Below, in pieces: positions 10,378-18,733 of a DNA stretch of 64,000 bases (positions are counted from its first letter, which is position 1; every line of letters starts with the position of its first letter). The notes beneath the pieces are model-generated. The model did no database searches. It was given only the letters and a program-made list of their open reading frames with translations, and was not told the DNA's origin. This stretch comes from Thermomicrobiales bacterium (GTDB taxonomy: Bacteria; Chloroflexota; Chloroflexia; Thermomicrobiales; CFX8): NCBI GenBank assembly GCA_037045155.1, contig JBAOIG010000005.1, positions 1,218,459-1,282,458 on the forward strand, read 5' to 3'. The position numbers were made by a program, and so were the translations under genes.

Positions 10378-10575
10378 CAGAAGCTGGCGATTGTAGGAAC
10401 TACCGAAAGCCCGCCGGATTCGGTCAGGTTGCTGAGCGACGGAGGCATCGTCCGGTGGCGAAACGGTCAGCGGTCAGTCCTTTCCGGCAAGATTCGGGAT
10501 GCGCATGATCTTCCATCCTACCATGGCCGCGTCGGCTGGACGTAGCCGTCTCCGATGCCCTCACTGTGTCCGTGC

Positions 10576-10617
10576 ATACGACATCTCCTCGGCTGTAATG
10601 CCGGGGAGATGTCGTAT
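10576..10617. terminator. Strong 18-bp hairpin in a 369-base intergenic gap
   Basis: Arms 10576-10593 and 10600-10617 pair over 18 positions (one G-T wobble) around the loop tgtaat. No T-run follows on either strand, so a rho-independent terminator is only one option; an mRNA-end or processing structure is another. It separates the amidase operon from the ABC operon, both on the minus strand. Apart from it, I see no gene in 10378-10746. Confidence 0.5.
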
Positions 10618-10746
10618 CAGTATCGTCGGCGATGGCGCGCGAACGGCGGATACCGCGCTGTTCCGGCGGGACCATCGTCGTTGCCCCGCCCGAACACAGT
10701 TCGCGTTGTTACTCCGGCCGGATAGCAGGAGCGCTTGCGGGAAACG

Positions 10747-12144
10747 TCAACCCATGACTGGCACGACCTCCGGTGGTCGCTTGCCCTGCCATGGTCCATC
10801 ACGCTCTACGACTCTCGCCGCCCGGAAGACGAGCGATTCCAGCCACGGCCGAGCCGCGATCTGGATAGCCACTGGTAGATCGCCCTCGCCGAGGCCGACC
10901 GGCACGACCATCGCCGGCCAGCCCAGCGCATTGAACGGCCCGGTGAAGCGTGTGTTGCTCTGGACGACGCCGAGCGGCGGTGCTTCATGCGGCATGCCGG
11001 GCGTTACCAACAGATCCACGCCGCTCACTCGCTCCACGATCCGCGAGCGAAGAATCGTGCGGGCCTGTTCGACCCGCACGAACGCGGTCGGCGAGTAGGC
11101 GTAGGCAACCAGCATCCGGTCGCGGACGAAATCGTCAAGGTCGCCGAGGCGATGTCGAAGGTAGTGCTCATAAGCGGCCGCCGCTTCGATCGTCACAATC
11201 GTCCCGTACAGCGCGGACAGATCAGCGAGCTCGGGGATCGCAATCTCGACAATGTCGGCGCCAGCTGCCGCCAGCGCAGCGACGCCATTGCTCACGCCCT
11301 GGACGACGGCCGGCGTCCCCAGTGAGCCCATCCCGTCGTCTGTCAGCACGCCGATACGAAGTCGCGCAATCCCACGCTCGACGGCTGCCGGGTAGTCGTC
11401 AACTGGCACTCTGCGCGTGCGCGGGTCGCCCGGGTCGAATCCGGCCAGGATCTTGAGCATCGTCGCTGCGTCCGCGACGCTCCGCGTCATCGGGCCGACA
11501 TGGTCCAGCGACCACGACAATGTTGCTGTGCCGCGTCCACTCACTCGCCCGAACGTCGGCTTGATCCCGGTGATGCCGCAAAGCGTCGAGGGCATGCGGA
11601 TCGAGCCGCCGGTGTCCGAGCCGATTGCGCCGAGCACCAGTCCGGTCGCGACGGCCGCGCCAGAGCCGCTGCTGGACCCACCAGCATCGCGCGAGTAGTC
11701 CCACGGGTTCGGCACCGGGCCGTAGTGGGAGTTGTTCGAGCCTGGCGAGAACGCGAACTCGGGCATGCTCGTCTTGCCGACGATCACTGCGCCCGCCTCA
11801 TCGAGCAGCCGCACGGCTTCGCTGTCCTCGGCGGCGATCGCGTCGGCCAGAACCTTCGAGCCGGCGGGTGTTGTCTCGCCGCGCATGTCTGCCAGGTCTT
11901 TGATCGCGATCGGGATGCCGTGCAACGGGCCGCGATAATTCCCACGTCGGATCTCGTGGGCTGCCGCGCGTGCCTGCGCGAGCGCGCGATCAGGCGTGGT
12001 TGTCCGAAACGCGTTGAGGATGGGATTCGCTGCCCCGATCCTCGCGAGCGAAAGCTCGGCCAACTCGACGGGAGAGATTTCGCCCGAGCGGATGAGCGGC
12101 CCGACTTCGGCGATCGACCGATGAAGGATCGACGCATCAGCCAT
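10747..12144 (-). CDS. Amidase (amidase signature family, GatA-like), 465 aa
   Basis: The Ser-cisSer-Lys catalytic triad of amidase-signature enzymes is visible: Lys82 in IAIKDL, the Ser pair in GGSSSGSG (157-159) and Ser181 in DTGGSIR. Length matches the family. The enzyme hydrolyses a carboxamide bond in the cytoplasm; the substrate is unknown. The start ATG 12144 has a GGGGGAG site and lies inside the 3' end of the small upstream gene (8-base overlap), so it is translationally coupled to it. A tiny helical protein directly before an amidase recalls GatC-GatA and AtzG-AtzE. A true GatCAB role is not supported because no gatB is present here. Confidence 0.93.
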   Translation of the reverse strand: MADASILHRSIAEVGPLIRSGEISPVELAELSLARIGAANPILNAFRTTTPDRALAQARAAAHEIRRGNYRGPLHGIPIAIKDLADMRGETTPAGSKVLADAIAAEDSEAVRLLDEAGAVIVGKTSMPEFAFSPGSNNSHYGPVPNPWDYSRDAGGSSSGSGAAVATGLVLGAIGSDTGGSIRMPSTLCGITGIKPTFGRVSGRGTATLSWSLDHVGPMTRSVADAATMLKILAGFDPGDPRTRRVPVDDYPAAVERGIARLRIGVLTDDGMGSLGTPAVVQGVSNGVAALAAAGADIVEIAIPELADLSALYGTIVTIEAAAAYEHYLRHRLGDLDDFVRDRMLVAYAYSPTAFVRVEQARTILRSRIVERVSGVDLLVTPGMPHEAPPLGVVQSNTRFTGPFNALGWPAMVVPVGLGEGDLPVAIQIAARPWLESLVFRAARVVERDGPWQGKRPPEVVPVMG

Positions 12145-12361
12145 GGTGCGTCTCCCCCGTCGTCGTTGTCACGAGGTCCAGATAGTCGGGTATCTCGACT
12201 CCGGTGACGATGCGATCGATCATCTCCTCGACGGTCAGTGCGCGGCTGAGAAAGCCTCGCTCGGCGGTTCGCTCGATATCCTCGTCGGAGAGCTGTATGC
12301 CGGCCGCACGGGTTGCGACCTTCCAGCGCTCGATCATTGCTCGTTCACGCTCGCTTGCCAT
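12137..12361 (-). CDS. Small helical protein coupled to amidase (GatC/AtzG-like by context), 74 aa
   Basis: ATG 12361 starts one base inside the stop codon of the rhodanese frame (TGATG), with GGAGG 5 bases upstream. The product is almost wholly helical and charged and includes the segments AGIQLSDEDIERT and LTVEEMIDRIV. Its size, helical nature and overlap with the amidase start resemble AtzG or GatC, small subunits that stabilise an amidase partner. That function is inferred from context, as sequence identity to those families is not obvious by eye. Confidence 0.65.
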   Translation of the reverse strand: MASERERAMIERWKVATRAAGIQLSDEDIERTAERGFLSRALTVEEMIDRIVTGVEIPDYLDLVTTTTGETHHG

Positions 12362-13218
12362 CACACCTCCGTGTTGTCGGGCCGGGCTATCGGGGTGTCG
12401 TCCCGGTTCCCCCACTCACCGAACGACCGGTCGTAGGTTGCGATCTTCTCATACCCAAGCAGGGCGAGCACGTAGACTCCGTGCGCCGCACGGATGCCAC
12501 TTTGTCAATAGGGGACGACTGCCTTGCCGCGTGTGATCCCATTCAATTCCAGAAGCGTGGCAATCTCCAGCGCGGGCTTGAATCGCGCCGACGCTTCCCA
12601 GTCGACAAAATGCTTCCACTCAAGGTGCACTGCACCCGGGATGTACCCTTCGCGCTGATTCCGAACGGTTTCCGGAGTGCCGGCCCATTCCAGATCGGTG
12701 CGCATATCGAGCGTGGCGAAATCGTCATTACCCAGGCGCGGCAGGATCACGTCACAGTCGGCGATACGGTCTCCGACCGGTTGCGCCACGAAATCTCCTG
12801 CCACCGGCTCACCCCACGCATGCTCGACCGGGTTGCCCTCGGCGGCCCACGATATCCAGCCGCCATTCAGCAGCGCGGCATTCTCGAAGCCGTAGTACCA
12901 GAGCACCCACCAACAGCGCGCGGCCAGCACGCCGCCTTGCGAGTCGTAGCAGACGACTCGCCGGCCATCGCCAACGCCGAGGCCGCCAAGGATCGTAGTC
13001 GCCTGATCCGGAGGAAGGACACCGACGTTGGTGTGAATATCACGCAGGTACGGGTGGATCGGCAGCGGAACAGCGCCGGGGATGTGAGGCCGAACGGCCC
13101 GCACATCGGCGTCGTCACAGTCGATGATCAGGAGATCGGTGTCTCCCAGATGCGCCGCCAGCCAGGCGGGCTCGACGATCAGATCGGGACATGGATATTG
13201 CCGGGGGGGATGGGTCAC
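12361..13218 (-). CDS. Two-domain rhodanese (sulfurtransferase) with in-frame TGA at the catalytic Cys; predicted selenoprotein, 285 aa
   Basis: GTG 13218 follows GGAGG by 7 bases. Residues 1-237 form an N-terminal rhodanese domain (inactive site CYDSQGG) and most of the second. Codon 238 is TGA (12505-12507) in the context PY-TGA-QSGIRAAHG, exactly where tandem rhodaneses have the nucleophilic Cys. The same frame then continues for 47 codons of typical rhodanese C-terminus (LLGYEKIATYDRSFGEWGNR) and ends at TGA 12361-12363, overlapping the next ATG. Full length with read-through matches thiosulfate/mercaptopyruvate sulfurtransferases. The enzyme would move sulfane sulfur (or selenium) via a selenocysteine persulfide analogue. 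If TGA is instead a plain stop or a base error, the product is a truncated or normal Cys enzyme. It lies 26 bases after the methyltransferase, in the same operon. Confidence 0.8.
12478..12494 (-). promoter_or_regulatory. Candidate bacterial SECIS stem-loop
   Basis: On the minus-strand RNA, arms UCCGUGC and GCACGGA form a perfect 7-bp stem with the loop GGC. Seventeen bases lie between the UGA and the loop, and the loop begins with G. Both values fall within the published constraints for bacterial SECIS elements (loop within about 16-37 bases, G in the first two loop bases). Short stems of this kind can arise by chance in GC-rich coding DNA. Confidence 0.5.
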
Positions 13219-13244
13219 GAGATTACCTCCGGGTCGTGCCGTCG

Positions 13245-14078
13245 TCAGCGAACCCGGGTGACGACAGTGACGACGTGTGGGATTGCGATCAGAAACCGAT
13301 GCTGGGCGATAGCGCGTTCGACGGCTCGCTCCCAGCGTTTGACCGTGCTGCGATCGACTTGCCGGCCGGCGGCTGCGTGCTCCGCCCAGACAGATGTGAT
13401 CCCCTGCACGTTAGGCGCGTTCGGATCCTCGAACACCAGCAGGTGACCGTGCACCCTCTCGACGTACAGCCCCACCTGAATGCACGCGGATGGCGTCTCG
13501 CGCGCCGCCAGTGGGGAGGCGTAGACCGACGCCGCTGACGCCAGAACGCGTGATGTGATGGTGGGATCTGGGCCGGCGGCGAACGCGCTGTACGGGTCGT
13601 AATCGGCAAACACCGCTCGGCCACCGATCGTCAACACACGGGAGATTTCGGTCAGCACACGTGTGATCGGGGCGACGTGCATCAGCAGACGCTCCGCAAG
13701 GACGGCATCGAACGTGGAGTCGGGATACGGCAACGTGTGGCAGTCGGCAGTGACGAACCGCGTCTGATTCAGCCCAAGCATCCTCGAACGTCGTGTTGCG
13801 ATGTCGATGAAGTGGGGGTTGAGGTCGAGGCCATGGATCTCGCCTTCTGGCCCGACGCGATCGGCAATGCCCTCCAGCATCATGCCGGGGCCGCAGCCGA
13901 TCTCGAGCGCAACGGCGCCCGGATAGAGGTGGGCTTCGTCGAGAACAGTGTCGCGGAGTGCCTTGAAGCGTTGGTCATCCAGTGATTCGAGGAGGCTGGC
14001 AGCAATCGGGTTGGTTTGCGCCGCGCTCCCGAGTGCCAACTGCTCGTATAGATCGTTTTGCCAGTGCTCCTGCGCCAC
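13245..14078 (-). CDS. SAM-dependent methyltransferase (class I), 277 aa
   Basis: The SAM-binding signature is clear: VALEIGCGPG (motif I, about residue 57-66), an acidic end of the next strand in GLDLNPH, and PYPDSTFDAVLAERLLMH as motif II/III. It belongs to the broad Methyltransf_11/25 group. Start ATG 14078 has a GGAG site. The substrate is unknown. It is the first gene of a probable four-gene minus-strand operon with the rhodanese, the small protein and the amidase. Confidence 0.88.
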   Translation of the reverse strand: MAQEHWQNDLYEQLALGSAAQTNPIAASLLESLDDQRFKALRDTVLDEAHLYPGAVALEIGCGPGMMLEGIADRVGPEGEIHGLDLNPHFIDIATRRSRMLGLNQTRFVTADCHTLPYPDSTFDAVLAERLLMHVAPITRVLTEISRVLTIGGRAVFADYDPYSAFAAGPDPTITSRVLASAASVYASPLAARETPSACIQVGLYVERVHGHLLVFEDPNAPNVQGITSVWAEHAAAGRQVDRSTVKRWERAVERAIAQHRFLIAIPHVVTVVTRVR

Positions 14079-14183
14079 TCCGCGTCCCTTCTCCGCGTGG
14101 GGAAAACTAACAGACCCCAGGGATTATCGCTATTGGACCCCAGGCTCGTGCCGCGTGTCCGACGTCTGCGGCCCGGTGCTTCG

Positions 14184-14531
14184 TCAGCCGGCCATCGCTG
14201 TCGTCACCGCGGCGAGAATGAGGACCGCGATGATCCCGAGCGACGCGAGTTGACCCTGACGTGATCCAAGACGCTTGCGCAGGATCGGAGTCGACCCGAG
14301 CACTGCAACAGTGAGCAGGCCGAGAATCGGATGAATGATCGAGACTCTGCCAGAGTCTTCCGAAATCAGGAGGACCCCCATGATGACCTGAACGGCCAAC
14401 AACAGATGCGCGACGCCAAGGAGCGCGGCAGGCACAGGCCGTCCTCGCCGCCCCGCAAACAGCACCACAATAATGACGAACAGATAGATGACGAAGAGGC
14501 CCTCGCCGAGATATTGATGAAAGCTCGCCAT
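14184..14531 (-). CDS. Small four-helix membrane protein, 115 aa
   Basis: ATG 14531 follows a GAGGGG site. The protein consists almost wholly of four hydrophobic segments, with His residues in or near helices (SFHQYLGEG, VAHLLLA, SIIHPILG). That recalls small heme-bearing membrane proteins of the b561/COX15 type, but no family can be named with confidence. It lies 105 bases upstream of the methyltransferase on the same strand and could be part of that operon. Confidence 0.72.
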   Translation of the reverse strand: MASFHQYLGEGLFVIYLFVIIVVLFAGRRGRPVPAALLGVAHLLLAVQVIMGVLLISEDSGRVSIIHPILGLLTVAVLGSTPILRKRLGSRQGQLASLGIIAVLILAAVTTAMAG

Positions 14532-14663
14532 GCCTACCCCTCACACACCAACTGGCTCGCCTCCATCAGCGAGCGCCTGCAACCGTAAGCGTACCGAATT
14601 GATGCGATGATCAGTAGATCATGCGAGACAAGTAATCGCTCGAGCATGCGCGAGGGGGTGGCG

Positions 14664-16337
14664 ATGATCACAAACAGCCAGATTGCCGATCGGCTACGAG
14701 CCTATGCCGACCTGCTGGAAATGACCGGCGAGAGTGGATTTCGACTGAACGCCTATCGGCGGGCGGCGGACTCCATCCAGCAGCATGATCGGCCGGTCGC
14801 GACAGAGTCAGACCTCCGCTCAATCCCGTCAGTCGGCGCCGGCATCGCGGCAATCCTCGACGAGATTGTTGCCACGGGGTCGTTCATGGCGCTCGACGAG
14901 CTTCAGGAACAAATGCCGGGGTCGGTGCTGGCGCTGCTCGATGTGCCGGGTGTCGGATTGAAGACAGCCGCGAGACTGTATCGGGAACTGGGAATCACCT
15001 CGCTTGCCGGACTCGAGGAATCGATCCGCGACGGCCGGCTCGGGACGATGAAAGGGATGGGGCCGAAAGCGCAGATCCGGATCACCGAGGGGCTTGCGTT
15101 CCTCCAGCGCCGGAGTGGTCGGAGCTCGATCGGCGCGGCGTTGCCGTTGGCCGAGCGACTGGCGGCTGACCTTGCGGCGAGGATCAACGCTCCGGTACAC
15201 GTCGTCGGGTCTGTCCGGCGGATGTGTGAGACAACCGGCAACATCGACCTGCTGGCGATCGGGGAGGATCCGGACGAAGTGCTGGGTATTGCCAGCCAGT
15301 TGGCGTCGATCGCCGGGATGATCGAGCGCGTGGACAATTCGGCTACGTTCACGCTCCAGCAAGGTATCGACCTGCGCGTCGCGGTTGCGCCCGCGCGCTC
15401 GGCCGGCACTGCGCTCGTCCGCTGGACCGGCTCGTTCGCGCATCTCGCGGCGCTTGGAGGCGTCAACGCCCTGCCGGACGCGCCGACGGAAGAAGGAGTC
15501 TATGCCGCGTTGGGAATGGACTGGATTCCGCCGGAGCTCCGCGAGGACCGCGGTGAGGTTACCGCCGCTCGTGAGCGCCGGCTGCCACGGCTGATCGAGG
15601 TTGGCGACCTGCGCGGCGACCTGCACCTGCACACGACCTGGTCGGACGGCTCCGCGTCGCCACTCGAAATGGCGATTGCCGCGGCCGCTCGCGGTTACGA
15701 ATACCTCGCGATCACCGACCATTCGGGCAGTCTCGGCGTGGCCGGCGGACTGCGTCCCGAACGTCTGCGCGAGCAAATCGATGTCATCCGGGATCTCGCT
15801 GGAACCGCCCCGGTGCGCCTGTTCACCGGCTCGGAGGTCGAAGTCCATCGCGATGGGCAACTGGATTTCGACGACGCGCTGCTGGCCGAGCTTGATGTGG
15901 TTGTGGCGTCGCTCCACAGCGGTCTGCGCCAGCCGGAGGATGAGTTCACTGGCCGGATGCTGCGGACAATCGCGAACCGCCACGTCGACATCATCGCCCA
16001 CCCGACCGGTCGTCTCGTCGAGCGGCGTCAGGGCGCCGACGTGACCTGGGCGCGCGTGATCGAGGCGGCTCGCGAAACAGCGACCGCGCTGGAGATCAAC
16101 GCCGATCCGGCCAGGCTTGACATGACCGACGTCGTCGCGCGCGCCGCCGCCGGGGCTGGCGTCCTGATCTCGATTGATTCCGACGCGCACCATCCGGATG
16201 GTCTCGCCAGTGTGCGCTATGGAGTCGGCATCGCGCGTCGCGCGTGGATCGAGCCGCGACAGGTTGTCAACACATGGCCGCTCGCTGACCTCACCGCCTG
16301 GCTGCGCGACCGGCGCTTGCCGGGCCGCTCGCGGTGA
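14664..16337 (+). CDS. polX: DNA polymerase X family protein with C-terminal PHP domain, 557 aa
   Basis: Start ATG 14664 follows GAGGGGG by 5 bases. Order: helix-hairpin-helix fingers and 8-kDa-like region (about 1-140, with RLNAYRRAADSI and SVGAGIAAILDEI), nucleotidyltransferase palm (about 150-290), PHP phosphoesterase (about 315-557). PHP metal motifs are intact: DLHLHTTWSDG (His321, His323), ITDHSG, GSEVEV, DIIAHPTGR and SIDSDAHHPDG. In the palm, the usual GD(I/L)D metal pair reads GNID (Asn193, Asp195), while the third Asp in GIDLRV remains. The stretch after WTGSFAH is also shorter than in typical bacterial PolX. Polymerase activity may be lost or weak while the PHP 3'-5' exonuclease/phosphoesterase is kept. 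The role would be in base excision or gap repair. Confidence 0.92.
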   Translation: MITNSQIADRLRAYADLLEMTGESGFRLNAYRRAADSIQQHDRPVATESDLRSIPSVGAGIAAILDEIVATGSFMALDELQEQMPGSVLALLDVPGVGLKTAARLYRELGITSLAGLEESIRDGRLGTMKGMGPKAQIRITEGLAFLQRRSGRSSIGAALPLAERLAADLAARINAPVHVVGSVRRMCETTGNIDLLAIGEDPDEVLGIASQLASIAGMIERVDNSATFTLQQGIDLRVAVAPARSAGTALVRWTGSFAHLAALGGVNALPDAPTEEGVYAALGMDWIPPELREDRGEVTAARERRLPRLIEVGDLRGDLHLHTTWSDGSASPLEMAIAAAARGYEYLAITDHSGSLGVAGGLRPERLREQIDVIRDLAGTAPVRLFTGSEVEVHRDGQLDFDDALLAELDVVVASLHSGLRQPEDEFTGRMLRTIANRHVDIIAHPTGRLVERRQGADVTWARVIEAARETATALEINADPARLDMTDVVARAAAGAGVLISIDSDAHHPDGLASVRYGVGIARRAWIEPRQVVNTWPLADLTAWLRDRRLPGRSR

Positions 16338-16589
16338 CCCAAGGTCGCGCTTTGGGCACACAGGGTATCGCAATTCTGTGGAATTCGGAGTATTCTGGTC
16401 GGGTGATCCGCACGTTGGATCTCACGAGCGAACCGCCGCTGTGACAGAAGAACTCCCATCCTCGCCGATGGACCGCCGCGCGCTCGGGAAAGCCGCACAG
16501 CGCAGCTGGCGTTGCCATGCGTCGCAGCAGGGTCGTCATTTCTCTTCGATCAATATGGAGCGAACTCTCTGAGAGGAGGTGTGGTCGTC

Positions 16590-16883
16590 GTGGTGGATAC
16601 GTATCTTCCAGCCTGGTGCGAGCGGGGCAGCCCCGGCCCGGACGGCAGATATGTCGTCGCGTGCTACTTCAATCGCGATGGCCACCCTGTCACGCGCGGT
16701 CGCGCCCAGAGGGTCCAGGTGACCGAGTACGCGCCCGATGGCACAGCGCTGCGGGTCCGTCAGGGAACGATCGACGATTGGGCGCGCGCGCAGGATATTG
16801 TCTTCAGCGGCGTCGTCCAGCACTTCAGCTCCTGGGCCGCTCCCGATCGAGCAACGAACGAAGCCCCAACGGATCGTTGGTGA
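16590..16883 (+). CDS. Hypothetical protein, 97 aa
   Basis: GTG 16590 lies 10 bases after GGAGG 16575-16579; the open frame upstream lacks a better start. The product is polar, with the segments DGRYVVACYFNRDGHP and VQVTEYAPDG, and has no recognised domain. Its 3' end overlaps the convergent glycerophosphodiesterase gene by 59 bases, which lowers confidence a little. I see no gene in the 252 bases before it. Confidence 0.55.
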   Translation: MVDTYLPAWCERGSPGPDGRYVVACYFNRDGHPVTRGRAQRVQVTEYAPDGTALRVRQGTIDDWARAQDIVFSGVVQHFSSWAAPDRATNEAPTDRW

Positions 16884-17640
16884 TGATGCCGTCCGCTCCG
16901 GCCACGATCAATTCGCGCATCCGCTGAGCGGAATCCACAGTCCAGACATTGACGAGCAGACCTCTCCGATGTGCCGCCTCGATGATGGCGTTGTTGACCG
17001 ACGCGTCATTGGGGTGGATCGCCCTGTGTCCTGCTTCGGCAGCCGCGGTGATTGCCGCGTCGATATCCACATGTGGCTCGACCAGCAGCGCTGTTGTGAT
17101 GCGTGGATCGATCGACTGTGCGGCGTCGAGTGCGCCGGAATCGAACGACGACAGCAGTACACGGTCGCGTATCCCCCGGCTCGTGAGGATGTCGATGGTC
17201 AGCGCGACGAGCTGGCGCGTGCGACTGGTGTCATCTTGCGCCTTGATCTCCAGATTGAGCCGAACCGAAGCGTGCGCCTCCAGGAGATCGAGGAGCTCGT
17301 TGAGCGTCGGAACCCGAACGCCGCGACCCCGAAACGGCGTGATATTCTCGCCGGCCGGCCGGAAGCAGAACCCCGCGTCGTGAGCGCGAATCTCGGTGGC
17401 ACGCAAGTCGCCGACACGACCGGCGGCCCCACTGATACGGCGGAGGTCTGAATCGTGCGTAAGCACGACCTGTCTGTCCACGGTGAGCTGGGCATCGGTC
17501 TCGATCATATCGGCGCCGGCCGCGATGGCCATCTCGAAAGCGGGCAGTGTGTTCTCCGGCGCGACGAGTGACGCGCCACGGTGCGCAATCACCAGCGGCG
17601 CGTCACGTGATGGACTGGAGGTGTCTCCCGTATTGCACAT
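16825..17640 (-). CDS. Glycerophosphodiester phosphodiesterase (GDPD), 271 aa
   Basis: The family landmarks are in place: VIAHRGAS (catalytic His and Arg), PENTLPAFEMAI, ETDAQLT (metal-binding Glu and Asp), VVLTHD (second catalytic His), and C-terminal VNVWTVDS and GADGIITNDP. It hydrolyses glycerophosphodiesters to glycerol-3-phosphate and an alcohol. There is no signal peptide, so it is probably cytoplasmic (UgpQ-like). Start ATG 17640 follows an AGGG site by about 7 bases; the frame is open 29 codons further up but lacks a ribosome site. It is divergent from the ABC exporter genes, with 85 bases between starts. Confidence 0.92.
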   Translation of the reverse strand: MCNTGDTSSPSRDAPLVIAHRGASLVAPENTLPAFEMAIAAGADMIETDAQLTVDRQVVLTHDSDLRRISGAAGRVGDLRATEIRAHDAGFCFRPAGENITPFRGRGVRVPTLNELLDLLEAHASVRLNLEIKAQDDTSRTRQLVALTIDILTSRGIRDRVLLSSFDSGALDAAQSIDPRITTALLVEPHVDIDAAITAAAEAGHRAIHPNDASVNNAIIEAAHRRGLLVNVWTVDSAQRMRELIVAGADGIITNDPLGLRSLLDRERPRS

Positions 17641-17725
17641 ACGATCACCCTTGTCGTTTCGCAGGGACTGTGTTTCGACGGGTGTAGTATAGGTTCCTGC
17701 TATTCGTTGTTGGTGAGGTGCACCC

Positions 17726-18733
17726 ATGAGCCAACGTCAACCCTCCATGTCCGGCAGTTCTCCCGCCGGTATGACAATCTCCGACGCTCCGGAATCACCT
17801 GCTATCGCCGCGCCGATCATCGACGTCCGCGGCCTGCTCAAACGTTATGGCTCGCTTGCAGCGGTCGATGGTGTCGACTTGCAGGTGCGGCAGAACGAGA
17901 TCTTCGGCATTCTCGGCCCGAACGGGGCCGGCAAGACGACGACGCTCGAGATGATCGAAGGACTGCGGCAGCCCGACGCTGGTTCGATCGTGGTTGCTGG
18001 TATCGACGTTGTTGCTGATCCCGTCGCGCTCAAGCGCGTCATCGGCGTGCAGTTGCAGACGACCGCATTGTTCGATCATCTGAGCGCGCGCGAGCTGATT
18101 CGGCTCTTTGCTGCCCTCTCCGGTGGCGACACGTCCAGCAGGCGCGTCGACGAGCTGATCGCGCTTGTGTCGCTCGAAGAGAAAGCCGGCAGCTATGTAG
18201 ATCAACTGTCGGGCGGGCAGCGCCAGCGACTCTCGATCGCGCTGGCATTGGTCAACGACCCGACTGTCGTCTTCCTCGACGAGCCGACTACTGGCCTCGA
18301 CCCGCAGGCGCGCCGCAATCTCTGGGATCTCATCAGCGACCTGCGCAACTCCGGCAAGACCGTTGTCCTCACGACGCACTACATGGAGGAGGCCGATATC
18401 CTCTGCGACCGGGTCGCAGTGATGGACCACGGGCAGATGATCGCGTGTGATACGCCGCTGAACCTGATCCAGTCGCTGGATGTCGTCGCGACGATCCAGG
18501 CGCGGCTCAACCCGCCGGTGGATCCTGAGACGATTGGATCGCTGATCGGTGCGCTGGAAATTGAGAACCAGGGTGATCAGCTATTCGTCAAGACGCGTGA
18601 TGTTCAGACGACGCTCGGCGCGTTGCTACTTCGCGCGGAGGAGCTTGGCTTGCGTCTCGAGAACCTGACGACGGCGCAGGCAACCCTCGAAGATGTCTTC
18701 CTGACGCTTACGGGACGGAGCCTCCGCGAATGA
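17726..18733 (+). CDS. ABC-2 type exporter ATP-binding protein, 335 aa
   Basis: All ABC motifs are intact: Walker A GPNGAGKTTT, Q-loop region VQLQTTALF, signature LSGGQRQRLS, Walker B VVFLDEPTTGLD and the H-loop TTHYMEEA. The first 30 residues are a Ser/Pro-rich extension before the domain. The C-terminal region matches drug/daunorubicin-type ABC-2 ATPases (CcmA/DrrA). ATG 17726 follows GAGGTG. It drives the permease encoded next, with which it overlaps by 4 bases. The cargo is unknown. Confidence 0.95.
   Translation: MSQRQPSMSGSSPAGMTISDAPESPAIAAPIIDVRGLLKRYGSLAAVDGVDLQVRQNEIFGILGPNGAGKTTTLEMIEGLRQPDAGSIVVAGIDVVADPVALKRVIGVQLQTTALFDHLSARELIRLFAALSGGDTSSRRVDELIALVSLEEKAGSYVDQLSGGQRQRLSIALALVNDPTVVFLDEPTTGLDPQARRNLWDLISDLRNSGKTVVLTTHYMEEADILCDRVAVMDHGQMIACDTPLNLIQSLDVVATIQARLNPPVDPETIGSLIGALEIENQGDQLFVKTRDVQTTLGALLLRAEELGLRLENLTTAQATLEDVFLTLTGRSLRE

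Noticed and set aside
12313..13446. 377-codon plus-strand open frame spanning the rhodanese
   Set aside because: Antisense to conserved rhodanese sequence, no ribosome site, no recognisable domain. It does not explain the TGA.
14829..16373. 514-codon minus-strand open frame
   Set aside because: Shadow antisense to polX, which has clear conserved motifs on the plus strand.
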